Assembly: GCA_017644105.1 (NCBI GenBank)
Contig: JAEPMD010000020.1
Span: 17,126-81,125 of the forward strand
Origin: Rhizobiaceae bacterium
Lineage (GTDB): Bacteria > Pseudomonadota > Alphaproteobacteria > Rhizobiales > Rhizobiaceae
DNA: 64,000 bases
Direction: 5' to 3'
Position numbers and translations under genes: made by a program. Shown one piece after another: positions 36,176-43,685 of this stretch. Below the pieces are notes generated by a model, which was not told the DNA's origin, did no database searches, and saw only the letters and a list, made by a program, of their open reading frames with translations. Position 1 is the stretch's first letter. Each line of letters starts with the position of its first letter.

Positions 36176-37579
36176 ATGAATGCCATTGACGAACTTGCAA
36201 ATGTTGAAGCCATTGTTGCAAGTGCACGCGACGCGCAAAAGGACTATGAGATAAATGGATCTCAAGAGCGGTATGACACCGCAGCGCAGGCCGCCGCCTG
36301 GGCGATCATGGAACCAACACGAAATAAAGAACTTGCTGAGCTTGCTGTTAAAACAACTGGGCTTGGTAACGTTGCAGATAAGATTATCAAAAATCACCGC
36401 AAAACACTTGGATTGATGCGTGACATTTCAAGCGCAAAAACATTTGGTGTCATTTCAGATGATGAAGCAAGTGGCATTACAGAAATTGCCCGTCCGATCG
36501 GTGTTATCGGCGCGGTTGTGCCGTCCACAAACCCTGCGGCAACACCGGCAAATAACATCATAAATGCTCTTAAATGCGGCAATGCCATTGTGTTGTCGCC
36601 GTCGCCAAAAGGTGTGGTGTGCTGCGAGCGTTTACTTGAACATATCCACGCTGAATTTGACAAAATCGGTGAGAACAAAAAACTGGTTCAAATGATCCCA
36701 GCGCCAGGGTCGAAAGAAAAGACCCAGCGACTTCTAGAGATCACAGATTTGGTGGTTGTAACGGGTTCACAAAACAATGTTAAACGCGCATATACCTGTG
36801 GCACACCCGCTGTTGCCGTTGGTGCAGGAAATGTCACTGTCATCATTGACGAAACCGCGGATCTAACAGCTGCCGCTCAAAAAATTTCAGCTTCTAAAAC
36901 TTTCGACAATGCAACATCTTGTTCGTCTGAAAACGCCATTGTGGTGGTGGATGAAATTTTTGATGCATTCATGGCTGAGCTCCAAGCTGCAGGGGGCAGT
37001 CTGGTCAAAGATGAGCAATCCATTATCTCAAAGCTTTGGCCAGATGGGCATTTAAACAAAGATGTTATCGCACAAGATGCTGAGAAAATGATCTCGGCTT
37101 TAGACCTGAAGGAAGAGGTGGATGAAGCGACAAAATTCATTGTCGTTGAAACAAGGGGGATCGGTCCGGGTCATCCCCTTTCAGGCGAAAAATTAAGTCG
37201 TGTATTAACGCTTTATAGAGCCCAAAATTTTGACGAAGCGGTTCAAATCACAGCAAAAATACAGGCCCATCAAGGAGCGGGGCATTCGGTCGGTTTACAT
37301 TCAAACCTGGACGAACGAGCGCACGCGCTCGCACGTAAAATCCCTACATGCAGAATTATTGTCAATCAGGCACATTGTTTTGCAACGGGGGGTGCGTTTA
37401 ACAACGGGATGCCTTTCTCTTTGTCCATGGGTTGCGGCTCTTGGGGCGGCAATTCAATCGACGATAATTTGCATTGGAAACACTTCCTTCAAAGCACGAA
37501 GATTGTCCGCGTTATTCCAGACAACGAACCTGAAGTCAGCGATATTTTCGATCAATATTGGCAAAGGGCTGGCAAATGA
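36176..37579 (+). CDS. CoA-acylating aldehyde dehydrogenase, SauS-like
   Basis: 467 aa. The EutE/AdhE/SauS pattern is clear: VVPSTNPAATPANNII, VGAGNVTVIIDETAD, catalytic Cys249 in SKTFDNATSCSSEN, and MGCGSWGGN near the end. Start ATG 36176 has AAGAAGG upstream; earlier TTG rejected. With the CoA ligase that follows and the TTT importer, the simplest reading is reduction of an activated acid (sulfoacetyl-CoA to sulfoacetaldehyde, as in SauS/SauT). The desulfonating enzyme Xsc is not in the window, so the last step must be elsewhere, or the substrate is another carboxylate. Confidence 0.78.
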   Translation: MNAIDELANVEAIVASARDAQKDYEINGSQERYDTAAQAAAWAIMEPTRNKELAELAVKTTGLGNVADKIIKNHRKTLGLMRDISSAKTFGVISDDEASGITEIARPIGVIGAVVPSTNPAATPANNIINALKCGNAIVLSPSPKGVVCCERLLEHIHAEFDKIGENKKLVQMIPAPGSKEKTQRLLEITDLVVVTGSQNNVKRAYTCGTPAVAVGAGNVTVIIDETADLTAAAQKISASKTFDNATSCSSENAIVVVDEIFDAFMAELQAAGGSLVKDEQSIISKLWPDGHLNKDVIAQDAEKMISALDLKEEVDEATKFIVVETRGIGPGHPLSGEKLSRVLTLYRAQNFDEAVQITAKIQAHQGAGHSVGLHSNLDERAHALARKIPTCRIIVNQAHCFATGGAFNNGMPFSLSMGCGSWGGNSIDDNLHWKHFLQSTKIVRVIPDNEPEVSDIFDQYWQRAGK

Positions 37580-39063
37580 TCATAAATGCCAGCACACCGC
37601 CAAAGGGCACTGTGCGATCTTGGCTTGATCATAGAGCCGAGAACGATGGAATTGCATTCACATTTCCTGACGGCGAAGCAGATCTCACATGGCGGGAATT
37701 GAGAGATAAGGCCAAATTAATAGCTCAAGGTCTGGTCGCAAAGGATATTTCAAAAAGTGAGAGCATTGCGATTGTCTATCCCAATTGCCGTGACGGTGTT
37801 TTGGCAATTTACGGGGTTCTGTATGGTGGTTTTCGCGCCACGATGATCAATTTGGTTGCCGGTAATGATGCAATCTCATATGCGCTTGATCATTCAGAAG
37901 CACGTATGGCCTTTGTTCATCCCAGCGCCATTGATTTATTTGATCAAGCAAATGAAAGTTCAATTGAAAGAAGTGAGCTGCCTTTAAATTCTGAGCACGC
38001 TGAAATTTATGATCTGCAGCCAGAAGATGATGCATTGCTGATGTACACATCTGGAACCACTGGTCGGCCTAAAGGGGTCATTCACAGTCACGCGAGCCTA
38101 CTTGCAGGCGGTTGGACAACTGCGGTCGCGCATGAATTGGGACCTCAAGATCGCGGGTTCTGCGTTTTACCAGTTTATCACATTAATGGTCTTTGCGTGA
38201 CAATCATGGGTGCCTTGGTATCTGGTGGTTCGATTTCCATGTGCGCGCGTTTTTCTGCGAGTCGGTTTTGGCAAAATGCGGAACGATCGAAAGTTACCTG
38301 GTTCTCAATTGTTCCAACCATTGTGAGCCATTTGCTTCACGCTGAAAGCGAACCCAGCGGCCTGACACGTGATCGAATTCGCTTCGGACGTTCAGCATCT
38401 TCTCCGCTTGCACCGGATGTTCAATCAGCATTTGAAAAACGCTTCGGGATCCCGATTGTTGAGACGATGGGTTTGACGGAGACAGCCGCGCAAATCTTAT
38501 CAAATCCTTTGCCGCCGGCGGTTCGAAAAATCGGATCGCCCGGCATTGCATTTGGTAATGATGTTGCTGTGTTTGATAGTGATTTCAAACCTTGTGACGT
38601 AAATGTCGAAGGTGAGATTGTCATTCGTGGTCCAAATGTCATGAAGGAATATTTAAAAAACCGCGCCGCCACCAGAGAAAGTTTTGCAGGCGATTGGCTC
38701 CGTACCGGTGATCTCGGCCGGATGGATGAGGACGGCTACGTTTTTGTAACCGGCAGGTTAAAAGAACTCATCATTAAAGGTGGCGAAAACATTGCACCAC
38801 GCGAAATAGATGAAGCGCTTTATAGCCATCCTGATGTGGTCGAAGCCGCAGCATTTTCTGTCAAATGCGATCGTTATGGCGAGACAGTAGAAGCCGCGGT
38901 AAAATTAACCGATGGCTCGCAAGTCGTCGAAGGTATTTTACAGGATATCTGCCAAGAAAAATTAGGTGATTTCAAAAGGCCCGATCGCGTCCACATCCTG
39001 CCAGAACTGCCAAAAGGACCATCTGGAAAAATCCAACGCGCCAAGATCATTTCCATGCTTTAG
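37576..39063 (+). CDS. acyl-CoA ligase (AMP-forming), SauT-like position
   Basis: 495 aa ANL-superfamily ligase. AMP-binding P-loop MYTSGTTGRPKGV, adenine motif GLTETAAQ, hinge WLRTGDLGRMDEDG, catalytic Lys in PKGPSGKIQRAK. Converts a carboxylate to its CoA thioester with ATP. Starts inside the aldehyde dehydrogenase stop (ATGA overlap), so both are co-translated and likely act in sequence: ligase makes the acyl-CoA, dehydrogenase reduces it to the aldehyde. Sulfoacetate is the best guess by analogy with the sau pathway. Confidence 0.8.
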   Translation: MIINASTPPKGTVRSWLDHRAENDGIAFTFPDGEADLTWRELRDKAKLIAQGLVAKDISKSESIAIVYPNCRDGVLAIYGVLYGGFRATMINLVAGNDAISYALDHSEARMAFVHPSAIDLFDQANESSIERSELPLNSEHAEIYDLQPEDDALLMYTSGTTGRPKGVIHSHASLLAGGWTTAVAHELGPQDRGFCVLPVYHINGLCVTIMGALVSGGSISMCARFSASRFWQNAERSKVTWFSIVPTIVSHLLHAESEPSGLTRDRIRFGRSASSPLAPDVQSAFEKRFGIPIVETMGLTETAAQILSNPLPPAVRKIGSPGIAFGNDVAVFDSDFKPCDVNVEGEIVIRGPNVMKEYLKNRAATRESFAGDWLRTGDLGRMDEDGYVFVTGRLKELIIKGGENIAPREIDEALYSHPDVVEAAAFSVKCDRYGETVEAAVKLTDGSQVVEGILQDICQEKLGDFKRPDRVHILPELPKGPSGKIQRAKIISML

Positions 39064-39221
39064 AATGCTTCTATTTTTGGCACATCACTAGAAAACAATC
39101 ATCCCAATATATACGTTAAGAATGTCCATACCACCCGCTTTAGCCAAACATAGGATGAGTGGTCGTTGATATAAAATTCTTGCACCAAATTATGAGCTCC
39201 ATATTTTTTACATTTTAAACT

Positions 39222-39236
39222 TGACTATTTTAATCA
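39222..39236. promoter_or_regulatory. iron box (RirA/IRO-type), site 1
   Basis: TGA-N9-TCA preceded by AAACT (AAACTTGACTATTTTAATCA); overlaps a TTGACT -35-like hexamer 93 nt upstream of the small exported protein. Confidence 0.6.
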
Positions 39237-39261
39237 TGTTTGATTAATTGCAAAAATTATA

Positions 39262-39276
39262 TGAGTAAATTACTCA
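39262..39276. promoter_or_regulatory. iron box (RirA/IRO-type), site 2
   Basis: TGAGTAAATTACTCA, a near-perfect TGA-N9-TCA dyad; on the minus strand it carries the AAACT extension. It lies 38 nt before the small exported protein. Confidence 0.65.
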
Positions 39277-39314
39277 AGTTTTAAATGCGCTTTGAATTCA
39301 ATTTGGAGGTTACC

Positions 39315-39506
39315 ATGGGTCTAAATATTATTCGCTTGCCCTTGGGCAAAGTAATTCCGCTGATGCTATCCGCTTTTATGGCGATATCAATTGTAGAGGC
39401 GTCAGCAAAAGATTCTAATTCGATTGAAGCAACCGATATTATGACACTGTCGATTTCAGGTGTGTATTTTTCCGTTGCAAATTATGAAAAGTTTCAAAGA
39501 ATTTAA
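39315..39506 (+). CDS. small exported protein, unknown
   Basis: 63 aa from ATG 39315, which has an excellent TTGGAGG site. The first about 33 residues look like a signal peptide (LGKVIPLMLSAFMAISIVEASA, cleavage after ASA). That leaves a mature peptide of about 30 residues ending YFSVANYEKFQRI, with no Cys and no recognised motif. Two iron-box-like sites lie directly upstream, so it is probably expressed under iron limitation together with the heme genes. Function unknown. Confidence 0.55.
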   Translation: MGLNIIRLPLGKVIPLMLSAFMAISIVEASAKDSNSIEATDIMTLSISGVYFSVANYEKFQRI

Positions 39507-39673
39507 CTTACAAATTTGTGGCGTTGCATAATTTGCAGATTGTTAAATGCGGATAAGTTTCCAGACCTTGATCCCAACAAACAATACAGAAACTTCCGAT
39601 GAAGTTTCATACAAAAAGCAAACGGTGTTTTCTGGGCTACCCTCCTTTAACTACCGGAATTGTAACGCGGCAT

Positions 39674-39704
39674 TGCCGATCTGCAGCTCATAGGCAGATC
39701 GGCA
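39674..39704. promoter_or_regulatory. perfect 11-bp inverted repeat upstream of a small HTH gene
   Basis: TGCCGATCTGC (39674-39684), 9-nt spacer, GCAGATCGGCA (39694-39704), 30 nt before ATG 39734. No T-run follows. It could be an operator for the HTH protein itself, a leader hairpin, or the terminal inverted repeat scar of an old insertion. Confidence 0.5.
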
Positions 39705-39733
39705 CTTGTTTCAAACAAAAGGCGTCACTGAGA

Positions 39734-39928
39734 ATGCGAAAAACCTATACATCAACAGAAGCTATCTCTCTCGTCCAAAAGATCGAGAAAAGCCGCACCA
39801 ATGGCGAACGCGTTTACAAGGCTTGCCAACAGGCGGGCGTGACAGACACAACTTATTATCGCTGGAAAGAGCAGTTTAAACACCTCTTAAACAAAGCGAG
39901 CAATGACAATCTCACGATATCAAATTGA
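39734..39928 (+). CDS. solitary transposase-like helix-turn-helix protein
   Basis: 64 aa, resembling the N-terminal HTH of IS3-type OrfA transposases (TEAISLVQKIEKS...YKACQQAGVTDTTYYRWKEQF). No catalytic orfB partner or flanking IS ends are visible, so it is either a remnant or a small domesticated DNA-binding protein. ATG 39734 is chosen because the HTH begins at once; upstream frame reads through a hairpin and has no relevant sequence. Confidence 0.55.
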   Translation: MRKTYTSTEAISLVQKIEKSRTNGERVYKACQQAGVTDTTYYRWKEQFKHLLNKASNDNLTISN

Positions 39929-40012
39929 TGTCGCATTTGATGACTTCTGGATCAATTGTTTTTACGTGCATGCCCGCTGCGAAACGTTTTCAAATCTGGC
40001 TTAATTATAAGT

Positions 40013-40027
40013 AGATAAATCTAGTCA
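40013..40027. promoter_or_regulatory. iron box-like site 3 (one arm imperfect)
   Basis: On the minus strand AAACTTGACTAGATTTATCT: TGA-N9-TCT, one mismatch from the dyad but with the full AAACTTGA extension. It lies 63 nt upstream of the first of the paralogous unknown genes. Confidence 0.5.
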
Positions 40028-40046
40028 AGTTTTTTCGATATCAATA

Positions 40047-40061
40047 TGATGATTTTCATCA
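40047..40061. promoter_or_regulatory. iron box (RirA/IRO-type), site 4
   Basis: TGATGATTTTCATCA, exact TGA-N9-TCA, 29 nt upstream of ATG 40090. It lacks the AAACT extension of the other sites. Confidence 0.5.
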
Positions 40062-40089
40062 AATTTCAATTGAATTGGATATACCTCTC

Positions 40090-40560
40090 ATGACAGCAAA
40101 TAATAGTTGGTCTCTCACAGGAAAAACTGAACGAGATATACTCAAAACATTTCGGTTTTTTCTGCTCGCATTTACCGAAGGCAGCCAGAGTCATTGGGAA
40201 ACCGCAATGAGTATTTCTAAAGGTGAATATGGCCTGGAAGCAGGTCGGGAAATTGGTTTTGCTATGCTGAGGGTTTTACAATCCGTCAGAGAAGCACGAA
40301 GCAATTCATTTTTATTTATCCATCCAGGATGCGAGAAATGTGCACAAAGTCTGCTCGATTGTGAGCGATATCTCATGCAAGCGATAAGGTCTGTTTTTGA
40401 AGGTGACACCAGCGCAGCACAAGTTCCTTTGCTGCTACTTTGTGAGGGCGCTGACACAAGTATTGTTATCGGTCGAATGCAAGAACTGTCAGCTTACATC
40501 AGCGCTGCCACTGACTTGAAGACATCCCCCAATATAACATCAATTTCTACGTCCAAATAA
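40090..40560 (+). CDS. unknown protein, first of a paralogous pair (DUF-type, Cys-containing)
   Basis: About 156 aa from ATG 40090, cytoplasmic, mostly helical. No family recognised. It aligns with the next gene over about 100 residues (SHWETAMSISKGEYGLEAGREIGFAM against TWQHAYLIAAERWGERIGLSTAYAL style, then VLQSVREARSNSF against VIQAVSRCRPNGL). It carries HPGCEKCAQ-type Cys residues (Cys about 81 and 84, plus another about 91), which could bind metal. Two iron-box-like sites precede it. Possibly an iron-stress regulator or metal handling protein; not known. Confidence 0.6.
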   Translation: MTANNSWSLTGKTERDILKTFRFFLLAFTEGSQSHWETAMSISKGEYGLEAGREIGFAMLRVLQSVREARSNSFLFIHPGCEKCAQSLLDCERYLMQAIRSVFEGDTSAAQVPLLLLCEGADTSIVIGRMQELSAYISAATDLKTSPNITSISTSK

Positions 40561-40579
40561 TGCAGTAAAGGTGATTCAA

Positions 40580-41083
40580 ATGGGTGCAGAGCAAACCAAA
40601 AAAGTGGAAGATCTAGTCTTAATCGATACTTTACCGTTTGATGAATTTGAATTGGGCCTTTTGGCCGTCTTAAGGCATTTTTCTAAAAGCTATACGGTAC
40701 CAGAAAACCAAACATGGCAGCATGCCTATTTGATTGCAGCAGAACGTTGGGGAGAGCGCATTGGCTTATCCACGGCCTATGCCCTTATGAAAGTCATACA
40801 AGCGGTTAGCAGATGCCGTCCCAACGGTTTACATGTGCAAGATCCACTTTGTATATCAGCAAGAAAACACGCCACCGAAGACGAAATCGCGCTGATTGGT
40901 ATGCTCCATCACATGAGAAGAGACGAGACACCCCAGGCACGTAATTTCATCCAGACCCTCGCCTATGGCAGAAACGATCCAGCTATTGTTCATGCTGGGC
41001 TTTCCTTTGCTAGTAGGTTTTCACTCGGCAAGAGAAGATCGGCCAACTCGTCTGCAAAACATATGCTTTATGTCGTCGGCTAG
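40580..41083 (+). CDS. unknown protein, second of a paralogous pair
   Basis: About 167 aa from ATG 40580 (170 aa if the ATT-preceded start at 40571 is used), paralogue of the preceding gene by the shared helical core and the (S/T)xW...G.E.G...A..V.Q.V motif. Only one Cys pair member is kept (SRCRPNG and PLCISARKH), so the two copies have diverged at the putative metal site. Separated by about 20 nt from the first copy, hence one operon under the same iron-box region. Basic C-terminus. Ends 15 nt from the convergent DUF2218 gene. Confidence 0.6.
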   Translation: MGAEQTKKVEDLVLIDTLPFDEFELGLLAVLRHFSKSYTVPENQTWQHAYLIAAERWGERIGLSTAYALMKVIQAVSRCRPNGLHVQDPLCISARKHATEDEIALIGMLHHMRRDETPQARNFIQTLAYGRNDPAIVHAGLSFASRFSLGKRRSANSSAKHMLYVVG

Positions 41084-41098
41084 TTCTAATTCAATTTT

Positions 41099-41395
41099 TC
41101 AGCTATATTTCTCTGGATCCCAGATCATCGTGTTTCTGTTCTCTCGAAACGCAAATTTTTCCATGTGTTTATCAATGATATAATGGGCCGTAGAGGCTGC
41201 ATCCGGGCTTGCAACATCAAAGGATACGATCAGGCCAATATCGTCCGCCATTAAACGGGCCTCACCAATTGGAAATTTAACATATCCTTCGGTTTTAGAA
41301 TATTCGACAGCCACCTTTTGCCCAAAATGTTTGCAGAGTTGCTGCAAATATCTCGATGCATGCGATGTCTTGAAAAAACCGGTTGTTTTAATCAT
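41099..41395 (-). CDS. DUF2218 family protein
   Basis: 98 aa, matching the small DUF2218 family by HASRYLQQLCKHFGQK, the middle IGLIVSFDVASPD and the C-terminal HMEKFAFRE. Family members are often encoded beside iron or siderophore genes; no biochemical role is established to my knowledge. An exact iron-box dyad with AAACT extension lies 12 nt upstream of the start, supporting iron-regulated expression. Confidence 0.75.
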   Translation of the reverse strand: MIKTTGFFKTSHASRYLQQLCKHFGQKVAVEYSKTEGYVKFPIGEARLMADDIGLIVSFDVASPDAASTAHYIIDKHMEKFAFRENRNTMIWDPEKYS

Positions 41396-41407
41396 GATTC
41401 TTAAACT

Positions 41408-41422
41408 TGAGTAAAATAGTCA
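41408..41422. promoter_or_regulatory. iron box (RirA/IRO-type), site 5
   Basis: AAACTTGAGTAAAATAGTCA: exact TGA-N9-TCA with AAACT extension, immediately upstream of the DUF2218 gene. Its reverse complement is nearly identical to site 1. Confidence 0.65.
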
Positions 41423-41485
41423 TATATTAATTCATCGTCTAATTTCGCAAAGAAGTCAATACGAATGCGAAAGCAGATCAAAGAT

Positions 41486-42400
41486 TTAAGTCAGAACATG
41501 GTCTTTTACATCAAAAGCAGGGGGCGGTGTTTTGCCCATAGCCTCACACACCGAAATTTCGATGGTTCGGCACATAGCATCAAGCGGCAATCCATTTTGA
41601 ACATTTGAAAAAGGGTGCTCCAATTCATTGGTCACGGCTTGAAGCCCAAAGAAAACATATGCCACAACAGCTGCAAAAAATGGTGCAAACCAACTTGTTG
41701 AATCAATCAACGCAAATGGCAGTATGAAGCAATACAAATACGTTGTTCTCCGCACGAGCAACGAATAAACAAAGGGCAATGGTGTTGTAGCGATGCGCTC
41801 AGCTCCGGCTTGGGAATTGCTTAGTGATGTTAATATTTCCGCCATCGCGCGCTGCCCGAAACCATTAATGGCACCATTTTTTTCAGCACTTAAAAGCAAT
41901 TTTGCAATCCGGCGCAGCGCAGCATCGGCAGGGTTTTTATGATCCAGAAATACTTTTACATCCTCTTCACCCAACCAGTTTGTCAGGTCATCGGATTGTG
42001 AAGTTTTTGGAACTTCCCTTAATTGACGTCTGTGTAGATGCGCAAAAACTATGAGAATTGGATAGAGCTGGTCGCGCAGCTTTTTATCCTGAACGAAAAT
42101 TTCAGCATTGCGACAGAGATTTCTCACATCAGCAATGAGTTGCCCCCAAAGTTTGCGTCCTTCCCACCAACGATCATAGGCTGCATTGTTTCGAAACCCC
42201 AAGAAGAGTGACAATGCAATCCCAAAAATACCCACCGCTGAAATAGACACATATGGCAAAGGGTACAAAAATTTATCGATTATCAAAACCAAAGCTGACA
42301 GGAGTGCTACACCGATAATTTTATCAATAATGCGAGGAACAACGGATCCCTGCATGATGAAAAACAGCCTAAGGGCAGACGGTTGTTTCATTACGATCAT
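41486..42400 (-). CDS. bestrophin-family membrane channel (UPF0187)
   Basis: 304 aa. Bestrophin features: two early membrane segments near 25-45 and 48-65, LFLGFRNNAAYDRWWEGRKLWG (the conserved RWWEGR block), and later membrane segments near 225-265 followed by LEHPFSNVQNGLPLDAM. Bacterial homologues form pentameric ion channels. Starts 50 nt downstream of the YeiH-type gene and thus shares its upstream iron box. Why an ion channel should be iron-regulated is not clear. Confidence 0.85.
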   Translation of the reverse strand: MIVMKQPSALRLFFIMQGSVVPRIIDKIIGVALLSALVLIIDKFLYPLPYVSISAVGIFGIALSLFLGFRNNAAYDRWWEGRKLWGQLIADVRNLCRNAEIFVQDKKLRDQLYPILIVFAHLHRRQLREVPKTSQSDDLTNWLGEEDVKVFLDHKNPADAALRRIAKLLLSAEKNGAINGFGQRAMAEILTSLSNSQAGAERIATTPLPFVYSLLVRRTTYLYCFILPFALIDSTSWFAPFFAAVVAYVFFGLQAVTNELEHPFSNVQNGLPLDAMCRTIEISVCEAMGKTPPPAFDVKDHVLT

Positions 42401-42451
42401 ATGATTACCTCACGCGACGTGCCATTCATGAAGGGTTTAGCAAGAATGGTC

Positions 42452-43477
42452 TTATTTGAAATACATAATGCAAACCAAGATTAATGCGGCGATGAAAATA
42501 GTTTCCGCAACGATAAGTGTGATGGCTTGACCACCTACATCCAACACTTTCTTTAACGACGTTTTCATTCCTACCGCCGCAATCGCAACCAACAGCGCCC
42601 ATCTGGAGATTTCAGCTAAAAAATCAGAAACAAATGCTGGGATAAATCCAATTGAGTTTAATGCCGCCAAAACTAAAAATGCGACAACAAACAATGGAAT
42701 GATCGGCGGCTTCTTACCCAAATCATGATCATCACTCAATTGCATCTGGGTCAGCAAAGAAATCGCCAACACAATGGGGGCCAGCATGGCCACGCGGATC
42801 AACTTGACAACCGTAGCAAATTCACCGGTTTGATCAGAGATCGAAAAACCTGCCCCAACAACCTGAGCGACATCGTGAATAGTTCCGCCTATAAAAACAC
42901 CCATCTCTAAGTCATCAAGCTCAAAGAACGCGCCAATTGCTGGATAGGCAATCATGGCGACCGTGCTTAGGATTGTGACCGAAAGGATCGTGAAAATTAA
43001 ATTTCGTTCGGAATGTTCGTTTTTTGGGAGGACAGAGGCGATAGCCATCGCCGCAGACGCGCCACAAATGGCGACCGCTCCACCTGTAAGTATTGCAAAC
43101 CGCCAGCCTCGGCCCAGTACTTTTGACGCCAACCAACCAAAGAGAATTGTTAAAAATATGCCCAGGACAACCAAACCAATCCATTTGGCACCCAAGAGAT
43201 AAACTAATTCGACACTAATCCGCGCACCCAACAAAGCGACACCTATCCGAAGCAGCGGCGATGCACCGAATTTGATACCAGAGACGCATTTGCCTTCTTC
43301 GGACAAAAAATGCAACGCGATACCCAATAATAGCGCCAATAACATTGCTGGCGCACCGTAATGTTCGGAAAGAAACTTTGCAGATAACGCAACAAGGATC
43401 GCAATCAAGAGACCCGGAAACGCCGCTTTGACCTGCTCCATTTGAAGTGGGAAAATTTTCTGCAAACTGGTCATCAC
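42452..43477 (-). CDS. yeiH: YeiH/UPF0324 family membrane protein
   Basis: 341 aa, about 10 membrane segments, with family blocks LLLGIALHFLS, AVAICGASAAMAIASVLP and FIGGTIHDVAQVVGAG. Often annotated as a putative sulfate exporter, but the substrate is not proven. First gene of a two-gene unit with the bestrophin gene. Exact iron-box dyad with AAACT extension lies about 75 nt upstream of its start. Confidence 0.88.
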   Translation of the reverse strand: MMTSLQKIFPLQMEQVKAAFPGLLIAILVALSAKFLSEHYGAPAMLLALLLGIALHFLSEEGKCVSGIKFGASPLLRIGVALLGARISVELVYLLGAKWIGLVVLGIFLTILFGWLASKVLGRGWRFAILTGGAVAICGASAAMAIASVLPKNEHSERNLIFTILSVTILSTVAMIAYPAIGAFFELDDLEMGVFIGGTIHDVAQVVGAGFSISDQTGEFATVVKLIRVAMLAPIVLAISLLTQMQLSDDHDLGKKPPIIPLFVVAFLVLAALNSIGFIPAFVSDFLAEISRWALLVAIAAVGMKTSLKKVLDVGGQAITLIVAETIFIAALILVCIMYFK

Positions 43478-43550
43478 ATTACCTCGTTGTCAAAAGAGCA
43501 AAGACATATTTAAAGCTAATAGGTGAGTATTGTGTGCATTGCAATAAACT

Positions 43551-43565
43551 TGACCATGTTTATCA
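43551..43565. promoter_or_regulatory. iron box (RirA/IRO-type), site 6
   Basis: AAACTTGACCATGTTTATCA: exact TGA-N9-TCA with AAACT extension, in the 208-nt gap between the tonB 3' end and yeiH, hence most likely controlling yeiH. Confidence 0.65.
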
Positions 43566-43685
43566 TATTTATGAAATTTCACCTCGCTTCCGCCGAGACT
43601 ATTTTATGTCTGTTGGTTTTCATCGACACTTCTTTGATCCCAAAATTAGATCATCACCAGTCAGCATGCAGTACAGAAATAAAAA

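Noticed and set aside
39599..39733. Longer version of the small HTH protein
   Set aside because: The extra 45 residues cross the perfect hairpin, lack a ribosome site and resemble no transposase N-terminus.
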